A program made the position numbers and the translations under genes. Of a stretch of 64,000 nucleotides of DNA, positions 1-8,231 are shown in pieces (the stretch's first letter is position 1; each line of letters opens with the position of its first letter). Under the pieces are notes generated by a model. The model had not been told where the DNA came from. It saw only the letters and a list, made by a program, of their open reading frames with translations, and searched no databases. Source of the stretch: Frankia umida (GTDB lineage: Bacteria > Actinomycetota > Actinomycetes > Frankiales > Frankiaceae); NCBI RefSeq assembly GCF_023242945.1, contig NZ_JALKFT010000026.1, positions 1-64,000 on the forward strand. The letters run 5' to 3'.

Positions 1-44
1 GGGCCGCGGGGGGGGCCCCGGCCGCCGGCCCCCCCGGGGCCGGG
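1..44. repeat. G/C-tract inverted repeat at window edge
   Basis: A run of G residues followed by CC (9-17) is complementary to GGCCCCCCC at 27-35, giving a nine-base-pair stem around a nine-base loop. It could be the terminator of a gene to the left or simply low-complexity GC sequence. Nothing else is recognisable before the first gene at 220. Confidence 0.25.
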
Positions 45-219
45 TGCGTTCAGCGGACCGACCAGGAGTACGTCGAGTTACCAGATGGATACGTAGGGTG
101 ATAGCTTTCTGGGTGACGGCTGCGGTCGGCGTGGGTGTCCGGATCGAACGGGTGCGACCGTGATCGTCGGTGACGATCCGTGCGTCCAAGATGATCTGTG
201 CGTGCCGGGGGGAGTCCGT

Positions 220-1611
220 ATGCCCAGTGAGACGTCGGCGTTGGCGAGGGAGACGTCGGAGCAGACGGGGCCGTCCGTGCCCACGGTGCCCTCGGCGCCG
301 CCGAGTGCTCGCTCCACCCCCCTGGTGCCACAGCCCAGCGGACCGCGGCTGCGACGCGCCCCGATCGGAGTGGTTCGCCCGGCAGTGGCGATACCGAAGT
401 CGTCCGGGCCGGTGGAAGGCCGGCTGAAGGTGCTGGTGGTGGTGGGCACCCGCCCGGAGGTGGTGAAGCTCTCCCGGGTGCTCGCGGCACTGGACCGGGC
501 CGTCGACCTGCGGCTGGTGCACACCGGGCAGAACTACGACCACGAGCTCTCGCAGATCTTCTTCGACGAACTCGGCGTGCGCCGCCCCGATCACACCCTG
601 GACGTCGCCGGCGCCACCCCGGCGGAGACGATCAGCCGGCTGATCGGTCAGATCGACCCCGTGCTCGCGGCCGAGGCGCCGGACGCCGTGCTCATCTACG
701 GCGACACCAACACCTGCTACGCGGCGATCGCGGCCAAACGCCGCCGGATCGCGGTGTTCCACCTCGAGGCCGGCAACCGCTGCTTCGACGAACGGGTCCC
801 CGAGGAACTCAACCGCCGGGTCGCCGACCAGCTCAGCGACGTCCACCTGGCCGCGACCGAACGCGCCCGCGGCCACCTGCTCGCCGAAGGGCGCCCGACC
901 GAGCGCATCTTCGTCGTCGGCTCGCCCGTGCGGGAGGTGCTCACGCACTACGCGCCGCTGATCGACACCTCCACCGTGCTCGCCACCCTGGGTGTCCAGG
1001 TGGGACGGTACGTGGTCGCCAGCATCCACCGGGAGGAGAACACCAATCGGCCCGAGGCCCTGCATGCGCTGGTGGAGTCGCTCAACCGGCTGGCTGTCCG
1101 GTACCGGCTGCCGGTGATCGTCTCCACGCATCCGCGTACTCGTGACCGGCTCGCCGAGCTGCGCCGCGCTGGTCGGGCCACGCTCGTCGACGACCGGATC
1201 CGGTTCTGCCGGCCGTTCGGATTCAGCGACTACATCGCGTTGCAACGGGCGGCCCTGTGCGTGCTGTCCGACAGCGCCGCCCTGACCGAGGAAGCCTCGC
1301 TGATCGGGTTCCCGGCCGTGCTCGTGCGCGACGCCCATGAGCGCCCCGAGGGGATGGACCGCGGTGTGCTGGTGTCCAGCGTGCTGCACCCCGACCGGAT
1401 CCGCGCCGCCGTCGAGCTGGTCGTGCGTGAGGCCGAAAGCGACCGCCGCCCGCGGATCGTCGCCGACTACGCCGCGGACGACGTCTCCCGTCGCGTCGTT
1501 CACATCATCGTCAGCTACGTCGACCACATCCGCCGCACCGTCTGGTTCGACGACCCGCCCCTGCCCACCGGCCCGGCCTCCACCACCCCCGCTCCCGCCG
1601 AAAGCTTCTGA
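220..1611 (+). CDS. wecB: UDP-N-acetylglucosamine 2-epimerase (non-hydrolysing)
   Basis: Interconverts UDP-GlcNAc and UDP-ManNAc in the cytoplasm, supplying amino sugar for cell-surface polysaccharide. The 463-residue product has the family signature: GTRPEVVKL at about residue 76, HTGQNYD, YGDTNTCY, an EAG...PEELNRR block near 183, STHPRTR, and a SDSAALTEEAS...ERPEG segment near 350 that contacts nucleotide in known epimerases. I chose ATG 220 because GGGGGGAG lies six bases upstream; an in-frame GTG at 160 has no good ribosome site. The first 75 residues are a Ser/Pro-rich extension beyond the usual family length (about 370) and may be partly untranslated. EAGNRCFDER replaces the commoner EAGLRT form, as in capsule-type epimerases. 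No glycosyltransferase is adjacent, so the polymer served is unknown. Confidence 0.88.
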   Translation: MPSETSALARETSEQTGPSVPTVPSAPPSARSTPLVPQPSGPRLRRAPIGVVRPAVAIPKSSGPVEGRLKVLVVVGTRPEVVKLSRVLAALDRAVDLRLVHTGQNYDHELSQIFFDELGVRRPDHTLDVAGATPAETISRLIGQIDPVLAAEAPDAVLIYGDTNTCYAAIAAKRRRIAVFHLEAGNRCFDERVPEELNRRVADQLSDVHLAATERARGHLLAEGRPTERIFVVGSPVREVLTHYAPLIDTSTVLATLGVQVGRYVVASIHREENTNRPEALHALVESLNRLAVRYRLPVIVSTHPRTRDRLAELRRAGRATLVDDRIRFCRPFGFSDYIALQRAALCVLSDSAALTEEASLIGFPAVLVRDAHERPEGMDRGVLVSSVLHPDRIRAAVELVVREAESDRRPRIVADYAADDVSRRVVHIIVSYVDHIRRTVWFDDPPLPTGPASTTPAPAESF

Positions 1612-1802
1612 CGCCGAAAGCCGCTGAGGTCGCAGGGTTCTGGCAATCGGATCCTCGATGCCTTGGGCTTCTGTCGCCAAGGACGGGGTGTGACGTCGCT
1701 TTTCGACGAGATCGGCCGGATTTTTGCAATCCGATGGCTTGTACCCCATATTGTTGCGTCGAGATGTCGTATGGTGACGCCTGGTCGCACAAGGGGGGTG
1801 GG

Positions 1803-2921
1803 ATGGCGGGCGCCGTCGGCCTGACGATGCCGGGTTGGTACGGAAACGATCCGAGCGTGGCCTATCTGGACCACACGCTGTGTCACCAGCGGCACGAACT
1901 GCCATCGGACGAAGCTACCGGGGTTGCGGTCGTCCGGCTGGGCCTGCGGGCCCTGCTCGTCTCGCTCGGCGTGCAGCTGGTCTTCTGGATCATCGCCGCC
2001 GTGCTCGCGGTGACCACACCGTCCGAAACCAGCTACTTCAGCTCCACGGAGACCGACTACTCCGCCGCGGAAAAGGCAGCGGGAGCCGGCCTGTGGCTGT
2101 CCGGGCTCGTGTTCTGGGTGCTGGTGCTCGCGATGCGTCGGCGTGAGCCGCTCGGCGAGTGGCGCGTGCTGCTGCCCGCCGTCGGCGACCGGGCAACCTC
2201 GGTGTACAGCCTGGTCGCCGGCAGCCTGACGCAGCGCCAGTTCCCCGTCCGCGCCGTCGCGCAGCGGGTGCGCGTGGGCCCGCAGCCCTGGGCGGTCAAC
2301 AACCGCCTCCTGCTCGACGACGGCCGCTACGAGGCCACCGTCTCGGTGACCCCCTACGGCACGGATCTCTACCTCGGCTGGAGGATGTGGCGGACCCGCC
2401 GCGGCGCCGGGCTGCTCGGCCAGTTCGTCGTGGAGACCACGGGTCTGGTCTTTCGCCGGCACGACCCGGTCAGCCGGCTGCTGCGGGCCGAGTCCGCCCG
2501 GGCGATGCGCGAGGCCATCCACGCCGCCTGCCGCGAGGGCATGCGCGCCGCCCTCGACCGTCGGGACGTCCACCCCGCGTTCGGCTTCCCGGCCGGCCTG
2601 CCCCCCGTCGAGAACCTCAACTCCGGCGGCCAGCCCGGGGGATCCGGTGGCCTCGGTGGCCCGTCCGGCGAACCCGGCCCGTCCGGCGGGTTCGGCTCGC
2701 CGCCGACCGGGCCGGTACCCGCTGCGCCGAGCGCCTGGCCACCGGCTGCTGCCCGCCGGCCCGAGGATCGGCCCTTCGGGCAGCGGCCGGAGCCGTCACC
2801 GTACGCGCCGGTGGACGGATCACCCCTTTTCGAGGCGCGTCCGTCCACACCGCCGCCCGTTGCGGGCGCGGACGACGACATCTACCGAATTGTTCCGCCA
2901 CGCGAATGGCGCACCGACTGA
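1803..2921 (+). CDS. hypothetical two-TM membrane protein with Pro/Gly-rich tail
   Basis: Not recognised as a named family. The 372-residue product has two hydrophobic segments (about residues 46-72 and 95-112), then a folded-looking soluble part of about 160 residues that includes NNRLLLDDGRYEATVSVTPY, and a disordered tail of Gly, Pro and Ser from about residue 272 to a charged end. ATG 1803 is chosen because AAGGGGGG lies just upstream; an in-frame ATG at 1734 lacks a ribosome site. The topology suggests a membrane-anchored protein with a long cytoplasmic domain. The next gene is on the same strand 211 bp downstream and may be functionally unrelated. Confidence 0.7.
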   Translation: MAGAVGLTMPGWYGNDPSVAYLDHTLCHQRHELPSDEATGVAVVRLGLRALLVSLGVQLVFWIIAAVLAVTTPSETSYFSSTETDYSAAEKAAGAGLWLSGLVFWVLVLAMRRREPLGEWRVLLPAVGDRATSVYSLVAGSLTQRQFPVRAVAQRVRVGPQPWAVNNRLLLDDGRYEATVSVTPYGTDLYLGWRMWRTRRGAGLLGQFVVETTGLVFRRHDPVSRLLRAESARAMREAIHAACREGMRAALDRRDVHPAFGFPAGLPPVENLNSGGQPGGSGGLGGPSGEPGPSGGFGSPPTGPVPAAPSAWPPAAARRPEDRPFGQRPEPSPYAPVDGSPLFEARPSTPPPVAGADDDIYRIVPPREWRTD

Positions 2922-3132
2922 CCGGATCCGGCTCGACTCGGCCGTCCGCTCTCGGCTGCGTGGGCGTCAGCCGCGGTAGGCCAGACCGCCACGCCGCCAG
3001 CCGGTGTTCGGCGCCTTGCCGGGCCTCCGCCAGAGTGAGGGTGGAATCAGGGATTTCCCGGACGCAGAAGGTACCTGTCGTCGCGAAGGCTTTGGGACGC
3101 AAGGTACTGAACCAACTGTGGAAGGTGACCGG

Positions 3133-3549
3133 ATGCCCGGGTACTGGGATGCCACCATCAAGTCCGTCTACGCCGTCGAGCAGGGGACCGAGAACACGCT
3201 CGGCGTGGTCAAGCCGGGAGGCGCGTACGACATCCTCGCGGATGTGGAGGTCGGCGGCGGGCTCATCTCGTTCGGCGGCGCGAAGTACGTCCTGACCGTC
3301 ACCGTGCGGAACCAGAGCACCTATCAGATCGTCTATACGGACAGCGCCACGGGCACCTTCCCCGCGCAGGGTGGTCAGCAGCTGCCGCCGACCGCGAGCC
3401 AGGAGATCCGGGTGGCGGTGCCCGACACCGGAACCGCGAACGAGGGCGACGTGCTCGACGTGATCGCCACCTTCCGGCTCACCTCCGGGGTCTTCACCAA
3501 CGCCACCTCCGACACGAGCCCGCGCTTCGTCGTCTCGAACCCGCTCTGA
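3133..3549 (+). CDS. hypothetical protein, probable beta-sandwich
   Basis: A 138-residue protein of unknown function. Alternating hydrophobic stretches (AYDILADVEV, KYVLTVTVRN, QEIRVAVPDT, LDVIATFRLT) predict an all-beta fold. There is no cysteine, signal peptide or membrane segment. GGAAGGTGA seven bases before ATG 3133 sets the start; the frame is open further upstream to 3004 but without a ribosome site. A strong hairpin terminator 73 bp after the stop marks the end of the transcript, supporting a real expressed gene. It could be a structural or ligand-binding domain protein; I cannot assign a role. Confidence 0.6.
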   Translation: MPGYWDATIKSVYAVEQGTENTLGVVKPGGAYDILADVEVGGGLISFGGAKYVLTVTVRNQSTYQIVYTDSATGTFPAQGGQQLPPTASQEIRVAVPDTGTANEGDVLDVIATFRLTSGVFTNATSDTSPRFVVSNPL

Positions 3550-3621
3550 CCGGCGGGCCACCCGCGGGCGTCGCCGAGTCGACGCCGGTCGGTGGAAATC
3601 GTTGTACCGAATAAGAACCTG

Positions 3622-3657
3622 GGATGGCCCCGGCGGGGATTACCGCCGGGGCCATCC
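3622..3657 (+). terminator. strong hairpin terminator
   Basis: GGATGGCCCCGGCGG (3622-3636) and its perfect complement (3643-3657) form a 15-bp stem with a six-base loop, followed by TGTCTGT. It sits after the beta-sandwich gene and should end its transcript. Confidence 0.75.
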
Positions 3658-4070
3658 TGTCTGTCGTCCGGTGCGGGTCGGGTCGGCGGTTCCGGGCACC
3701 TGGTCCGCGAGGTCGTTCTGGCAGGTCTCCCACATCGTTCTGGCGGGTTGACCCTGCTCTGTCGAGGGATTCGTGACGGTGGTCGATGGCCGGACTCGGC
3801 AGCGGTATGGGCGTCTCGCGGCGGTAATGTGACGTTTGGTCCGGTCGGTGGTGTCGCTCGGGTGGTGGCAGTCCGTTCGACACGTGACACGGCCGTGAAA
3901 GCGGCTGAAAAAGAGCAGGTCAGTGACATTTTTCGGGATGGCTGCGCCGCCGGGTTGCCAGGGGTCGATAGTCCTTTGTTGAGGCGTGCCACGAAAAAGC
4001 ATGTTCGATGTCGGCGGGCCACGGCAGGATTACGTACACGGCAGCGGCGTCGCGGGGAGGGACGATCGTC
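3658..4070. other. 413-bp intergenic region before the LuxR-type gene
   Basis: No convincing gene. It is less GC-rich toward the right (GAAAAAGAGC, ACATTTTTCGGG), as expected for a promoter region of the downstream regulator, but no clear -35/-10 pair could be picked out. Confidence 0.4.
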
Positions 4071-7000
4071 GTGGACGGTGCGCGGGTTGTCACCGAGGAA
4101 AATTCACGGACATATCCCGGCCTCGTGGGTCGGGATCGGGAAATTCGGTTCATCGACAGTCTGCTTTCCGGTGACGTCTCCCGCTGTAACGCTTTGGTAA
4201 TGCGTGGCGAGCCGGGGGTCGGGCGGACCGCGCTGTTGCGGCATGGTGAGCGGCGGGCCACCCCACCGGGCGGGCCGTCGGCGCGGGTGCTGTGGCTGCG
4301 GGGAGCAGAGTCGGAGTCGGCGCTGCCGTACGCCACACTCGCCGATCTGGTGCTGCCGTTGCGGGGGTATCTGCGGGAACTCCCCGATGCGCAGCGCTCC
4401 GCGCTGGAGATCTGCCTCGCGCTCGGGGAGGGCGCACCGCCCAGCCCGTACGCCGCCTGCGCGGGCACGCTGAACCTGCTCGTCGCCGCGGGGGAGCAGC
4501 ATCCACTGCTGGTCCTCGTCGATGATCTGCAGTGGGTCGACGAGACGTCACGGCAGGTGCTGCTGTTCGTCGCCCGGCGGCTGGTCCGGCAGCGGGTCAC
4601 GATGCTGATGGCGATCCGTACGGAGGCAGTGTCGATGATCGACGGCTCGGGGCTGCCGGGCATCGAGGTGGGCGGGTTGTCCCGGGACGCCTGCGCCGAG
4701 TTGTTCGCCTCCCGTGGCGTACCCATTGCGCCATGGGTGCTCGAGGATCTGGTGCACCGGCTGGGCGGCAACCCGTCGGCGCTGCTGGACACGGTGGAGG
4801 CGCTGCGCACGACGCAGCTCGGTGGGAACGAGCCGGTGCCCGAGTTGCCTGCGCCCGGGCGGCGCCTGCACCGGGCCTGGGCGGAGCGCATCGACGAGCT
4901 GCCCGAGTCGACCCGGGCAGCCCTGGTCATGCTGGCCATCGGCAACGGCCTGCCCGCGGTCACCCTGGAACGCGCCCTCGTCGTTGATTCCGGTTCGCTC
5001 GCCGATCTCGACGCCGCTCACCGGGCGGGCCTTGTCCGCCATGTCGAACGTCTCCCGTCCGACGCCGGGCTGGGTACTGCCGGGCTGGGTACTGCCGGGT
5101 TGGGGAGTGCGGGGCTGGAGGGTGCGGGGCTGGAGGGTGCGGGGCTGGACGGCGCGGGGCTGGGGGGCGCGGTGAGCCTGGTCCATCCGCTGCTGCGGGC
5201 GGTAGTGCTGGAACGGGCGTCCCCGGCAGCGCGGCTGCGGGCCCAGACGGCTCTTGCCGAGGTCTGCGACGGGGATGCCGGGGTCTGGTTCGCGGCTGCC
5301 ACGGCCAGCGGGCCGGACGACGGGGTCGCCATGGCACTTGCCGAATCGGCGGGGCCGGCCCGCGCCCGTGTCGGTTACGGGGCGTCGGCGCAGGTCTGGC
5401 ACCGCGCGGCCGAGCTCACCGCCGACCATGCGCTGCGGGGCGCGCGGTTCCTGCAGGCGGCGACGGATGCCAGCCTCGCCGGGTTCGCTCGGCAGGCCTG
5501 CGCCTGGGCGGACGCGGCGGGCCGGGACGGCACCGACCCGGCCGTGCGGGCCGACGCCGATCTGATTCGCGGCCGGATTCTGATGTGGTCGGGGCATCCG
5601 ACCCGGGCCTACGAGCAGCTGGTCCACGCGGCGGTGGCGGTGCGGGAGCACGACCCGGGCCGGGCGGCGGCGCTGTTCGCCGAGGCTGTCCAGGCTGCGC
5701 TGCTGGTTGGCCGGACCGACCTCGCGGTCCGCACCGCAGACCGTGGCGCGTCGCCCGCCGGGTCTGGCGGCGCCTTGGATGGCGTGGGCGGCGAGGAGGA
5801 TCTGTCCGGGCACAGTCAGCGCGGGCTGATCTACCGGGCACGTGCCCTGACCGTGGCCGGTGAGGTGGAGACGGCACGGGTGTGTCTGCGCGATGCGGTG
5901 GACCAGCTACGGGCCGCCGACCCCGTCGCCGACCAGCAGTTGCTCACCGTTGCCGGGCACACCCTGCTCGACCTCGAACGGGAGCCCGCCGCCGCGCGGT
6001 TGTTGTCCACCGTCGTTGACGGGGCCCGCCGGGCCCATGCCCCGGCCATCCTGCCGTACGCCCTCGCGGTGCGCGGCCAACTGGAATGCTGGCGCGGCCT
6101 GTGGGCCGCGGGATATGCCGATGGTGAGGATGCGCTGCGCTGGGCCGAACAGCTCGGGCAGGTTTCCGCGCTCGGCCACAGTCTGGTCCTGCTCGCCTGG
6201 ATCGACGCGGCCCGGGGCGACCGCGAGCTGTGCGAGCGGCGCATCGCCCGGCTCCGGGCCGAGGCCGGCCCGTATGGCATCGACCTGCTCGGCCTGCATG
6301 CCGATGGCGTCCTCGGCCTGGCCGCGATCGGGGACGGCGACCATGACGTGGCGGCCCTCGCCCTGACTGCTGCGTGGGACCGGGCGCGTCGGCACGACCC
6401 CGGCAGCCTCATGGCGATCCCGCTCGCCGCGGACCTCGCCGAGGCGCTCATTCGCGCCGGTGACCAGGCCCGCGCGACCCCGATCGTCGACTGGCTCGCG
6501 CAACGGGCCCACACCACCGGTCTCGCCCGGCCCGCTGCCGTCGCGGCCCGCTGCCGTGGGCTGATGGCCGACGGGCTCATCGCTGCCGAGGCGGCGTTCG
6601 CTGACGCCGATCGGGCTCTGGATCGGCGTCGGATGCCCTTCGAACATGCCCGGACCCGGCTGTGCCAGGGCGAGGCCCTGCGACGACTACGCCGTCCCGC
6701 CGCGGCCCGCCCACCGCTGCGGGAGGCTCGCGTCCTGTTCGAATCCCTTGGCGCCCGTCCCTGGGCCCGGCGGGCCACAGCCGAGCTGCTCGCCGCCGGC
6801 GGTGGTGGTCGCAGCCCGCAGGCAAGCCCCGACCACGGCCTGAATCGTGGCTCAGAACGCGGTGCGCACCGCGGTCCAGATCGTGGTCCGGATCGCCGGC
6901 CCGGGCCCTGGGAGTCCTTTGTCCCGCCGGTGCGGATCGACCAGCTGACTCCCGCCGAACTCCAGGTTGCCCATGCCATCGGCGACGGGATGAACAATGC

Positions 7001-7148
7001 CGAGGCCGCCGCCGCCCTGTTCGTCTCCCGCAAGACCGTGGAGACCCACCTGACCCGGGTCTACCGCAAGCTCGGCCTGCGCTCCCGCTCCGAGCTGGTC
7101 CGCGCCCTCGCGATCGCGCGTGTCCCGGGCCCCCGGTCGGACGGCTGA
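4071..7148 (+). CDS. large ATP-binding LuxR-family transcriptional regulator (LAL type)
   Basis: Cytoplasmic regulator of the LAL class: an N-terminal AAA-like ATPase module, a long helical TPR-like middle, and a C-terminal LuxR helix-turn-helix. Visible motifs are Walker A GEPGVGRT (about residues 46-53), Walker B LLVLVDDLQWVD (about 148-159) and the terminal LTPAELQVAHAIGDGMNNAE...SRKTVETHLTRVYRKLGLRS block. The 1025-residue length suits the family. GTG 4071 has GGGAGGG ten bases upstream; an ATG at 4008 lacks one. A stretch near residue 332 is built from seven AGLxx pentapeptides, probably a linker. A QASPDHG...RGPDRG repeat-like linker precedes the DNA-binding domain. Such proteins typically activate adjacent biosynthetic or sugar-uptake genes, but no obvious target lies beside it. 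Confidence 0.88.
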   Translation: MDGARVVTEENSRTYPGLVGRDREIRFIDSLLSGDVSRCNALVMRGEPGVGRTALLRHGERRATPPGGPSARVLWLRGAESESALPYATLADLVLPLRGYLRELPDAQRSALEICLALGEGAPPSPYAACAGTLNLLVAAGEQHPLLVLVDDLQWVDETSRQVLLFVARRLVRQRVTMLMAIRTEAVSMIDGSGLPGIEVGGLSRDACAELFASRGVPIAPWVLEDLVHRLGGNPSALLDTVEALRTTQLGGNEPVPELPAPGRRLHRAWAERIDELPESTRAALVMLAIGNGLPAVTLERALVVDSGSLADLDAAHRAGLVRHVERLPSDAGLGTAGLGTAGLGSAGLEGAGLEGAGLDGAGLGGAVSLVHPLLRAVVLERASPAARLRAQTALAEVCDGDAGVWFAAATASGPDDGVAMALAESAGPARARVGYGASAQVWHRAAELTADHALRGARFLQAATDASLAGFARQACAWADAAGRDGTDPAVRADADLIRGRILMWSGHPTRAYEQLVHAAVAVREHDPGRAAALFAEAVQAALLVGRTDLAVRTADRGASPAGSGGALDGVGGEEDLSGHSQRGLIYRARALTVAGEVETARVCLRDAVDQLRAADPVADQQLLTVAGHTLLDLEREPAAARLLSTVVDGARRAHAPAILPYALAVRGQLECWRGLWAAGYADGEDALRWAEQLGQVSALGHSLVLLAWIDAARGDRELCERRIARLRAEAGPYGIDLLGLHADGVLGLAAIGDGDHDVAALALTAAWDRARRHDPGSLMAIPLAADLAEALIRAGDQARATPIVDWLAQRAHTTGLARPAAVAARCRGLMADGLIAAEAAFADADRALDRRRMPFEHARTRLCQGEALRRLRRPAAARPPLREARVLFESLGARPWARRATAELLAAGGGGRSPQASPDHGLNRGSERGAHRGPDRGPDRRPGPWESFVPPVRIDQLTPAELQVAHAIGDGMNNAEAAAALFVSRKTVETHLTRVYRKLGLRSRSELVRALAIARVPGPRSDG
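5064..5168 (+). repeat. 15-bp tandem repeat, seven units, in LuxR-type gene
   Basis: Seven in-frame imperfect units encode AGLGT, AGLGT, AGLGS, AGLEG, AGLEG, AGLDG, AGLGG. Units of 15 bp keep frame, so copy number can change without breaking the protein. Confidence 0.8.
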
Positions 7149-7182
7149 GTACGGGGTCCGGCCCGACCGACCGGGCGGGCGG

Positions 7183-8022
7183 TCAGTCGCGGTCGGCGGG
7201 CGGGTCCTCGGCAAGCAGCGCGACCAGAGGTGCGTACAGGGCTGGGGGAGCGGCGACGGTGAGGCTCTCGCCAGCCGGGCCGCCCCGGAGGTCGCTGACC
7301 CGCAGGCCGGCCTCGGCGGCGATCAGGCCACCGGCGGCGTGGTCCCAGGGCTTGAGGCCGCGCTCGTAGTAGGCGTCGAGGGTGCCGGCGGCCACGGCAC
7401 ACAGGTCCAGGGAGGCCGCGCCCATCCGGCGGATGTCGCGGACCCTTGGGATCACCCGGGCGACCACCGCGGCCTGGGCAGCCCGGCGACCCTCGGTATA
7501 GCCGAAACCGGTGGCGACCAGCGCACGGCCCAGCTCCGACTCGGTCGATCCGGTCAGCGCCACGCCGGCCTGGGATGCACCGGCGGCCGAGGCCGGCGCG
7601 TGGCGAAACGCCCCGCCGCCGCGGGTCGCGGTGTAGGTGACGCCCAGCGCCGGGGCGTGCACGACGCCGGCGACGACCTCGCCGCCCACCTCGGCGGCGA
7701 TCGAGACCGCCCAGTTCGGCAGGCGGTAGAGGAAGTTGACGGTGCCGTCGAGCGGGTCGACGATCCAGCGCACCCCGGTGGAGCCGGGGGAGTCGGACCC
7801 CTCCTCGCCGAGCAGCCCGTCACCGGGACGCAGTTCGCCGAGCCGGCGCGCGACCAGCGCCTCGGACGCCCGGTCAAGCGCGGTGACGATGTCGGTCGGC
7901 GAGGACTTCGTCGACTCGGTGGCCACCGTCCCCTCCCGACCCAGGGCAAGCAGCTCCCCGGCCTCGCGGGCGATCGTCAGTGCGACGTCGAGCAGGACGT
8001 CCGGATCAGGCAGGTCGCTCAT
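7183..8022 (-). CDS. suhB: inositol monophosphatase family protein
   Basis: Mg-dependent phosphatase of the IMPase/SuhB family; probable substrate is inositol 1-phosphate for inositol lipids and mycothiol, though histidinol phosphate is also possible in actinobacteria. The 279-residue product has GEEGSDSPG (metal ligand Glu), WIVDPLDGTVNFLYRLP with the diagnostic DPLDGT, and the C-terminal LKPWDHAAGGLIAAEAG metal-binding motif. ATG 8022 is preceded by GGAG nine bases upstream; the frame is open further but with no better start. It is convergent with the LuxR-type gene (34 bp apart) and divergent from valS. The mycobacterial counterpart, suhB, also sits near dut. Confidence 0.88.
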   Translation of the reverse strand: MSDLPDPDVLLDVALTIAREAGELLALGREGTVATESTKSSPTDIVTALDRASEALVARRLGELRPGDGLLGEEGSDSPGSTGVRWIVDPLDGTVNFLYRLPNWAVSIAAEVGGEVVAGVVHAPALGVTYTATRGGGAFRHAPASAAGASQAGVALTGSTESELGRALVATGFGYTEGRRAAQAAVVARVIPRVRDIRRMGAASLDLCAVAAGTLDAYYERGLKPWDHAAGGLIAAEAGLRVSDLRGGPAGESLTVAAPPALYAPLVALLAEDPPADRD

Positions 8023-8218
8023 CAGAGGGCGCTCCATGCACTCGGGGTGTCGTGCACTCGAGGTGTCGGGGCACGTGACGGTTCGCCGACGTGGCAGATC
8101 GGGACTCGCAGCACGCCATGGCACGCTCATCCTGCCAAGAGCTCACCGATCGCGTACCGATACCCAGCAGGGACGGAGCACGTGGGGTGGTGGGGGCCGG
8201 CAACGATCGGCGGGCCCG

Positions 8219-8224
8219 TAGGAT
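8219..8224 (+). promoter_or_regulatory. -10 element of leaderless valS
   Basis: TAGGAT, seven bases before GTG 8232, with no Shine-Dalgarno between. Transcription would begin at or next to the start codon. Confidence 0.5.
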
Positions 8225-8231
8225 CGTTGTC

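Noticed and set aside
3592..4200. Open frame running through the terminator into the LuxR-type gene
   Set aside because: It spans a strong hairpin and translates to Gly/Arg-rich sequence with no domain.
6735..6760. GTTCGAATCC, like a tRNA T-arm
   Set aside because: It lies in frame inside the LuxR-type gene and no acceptor or anticodon stems surround it.
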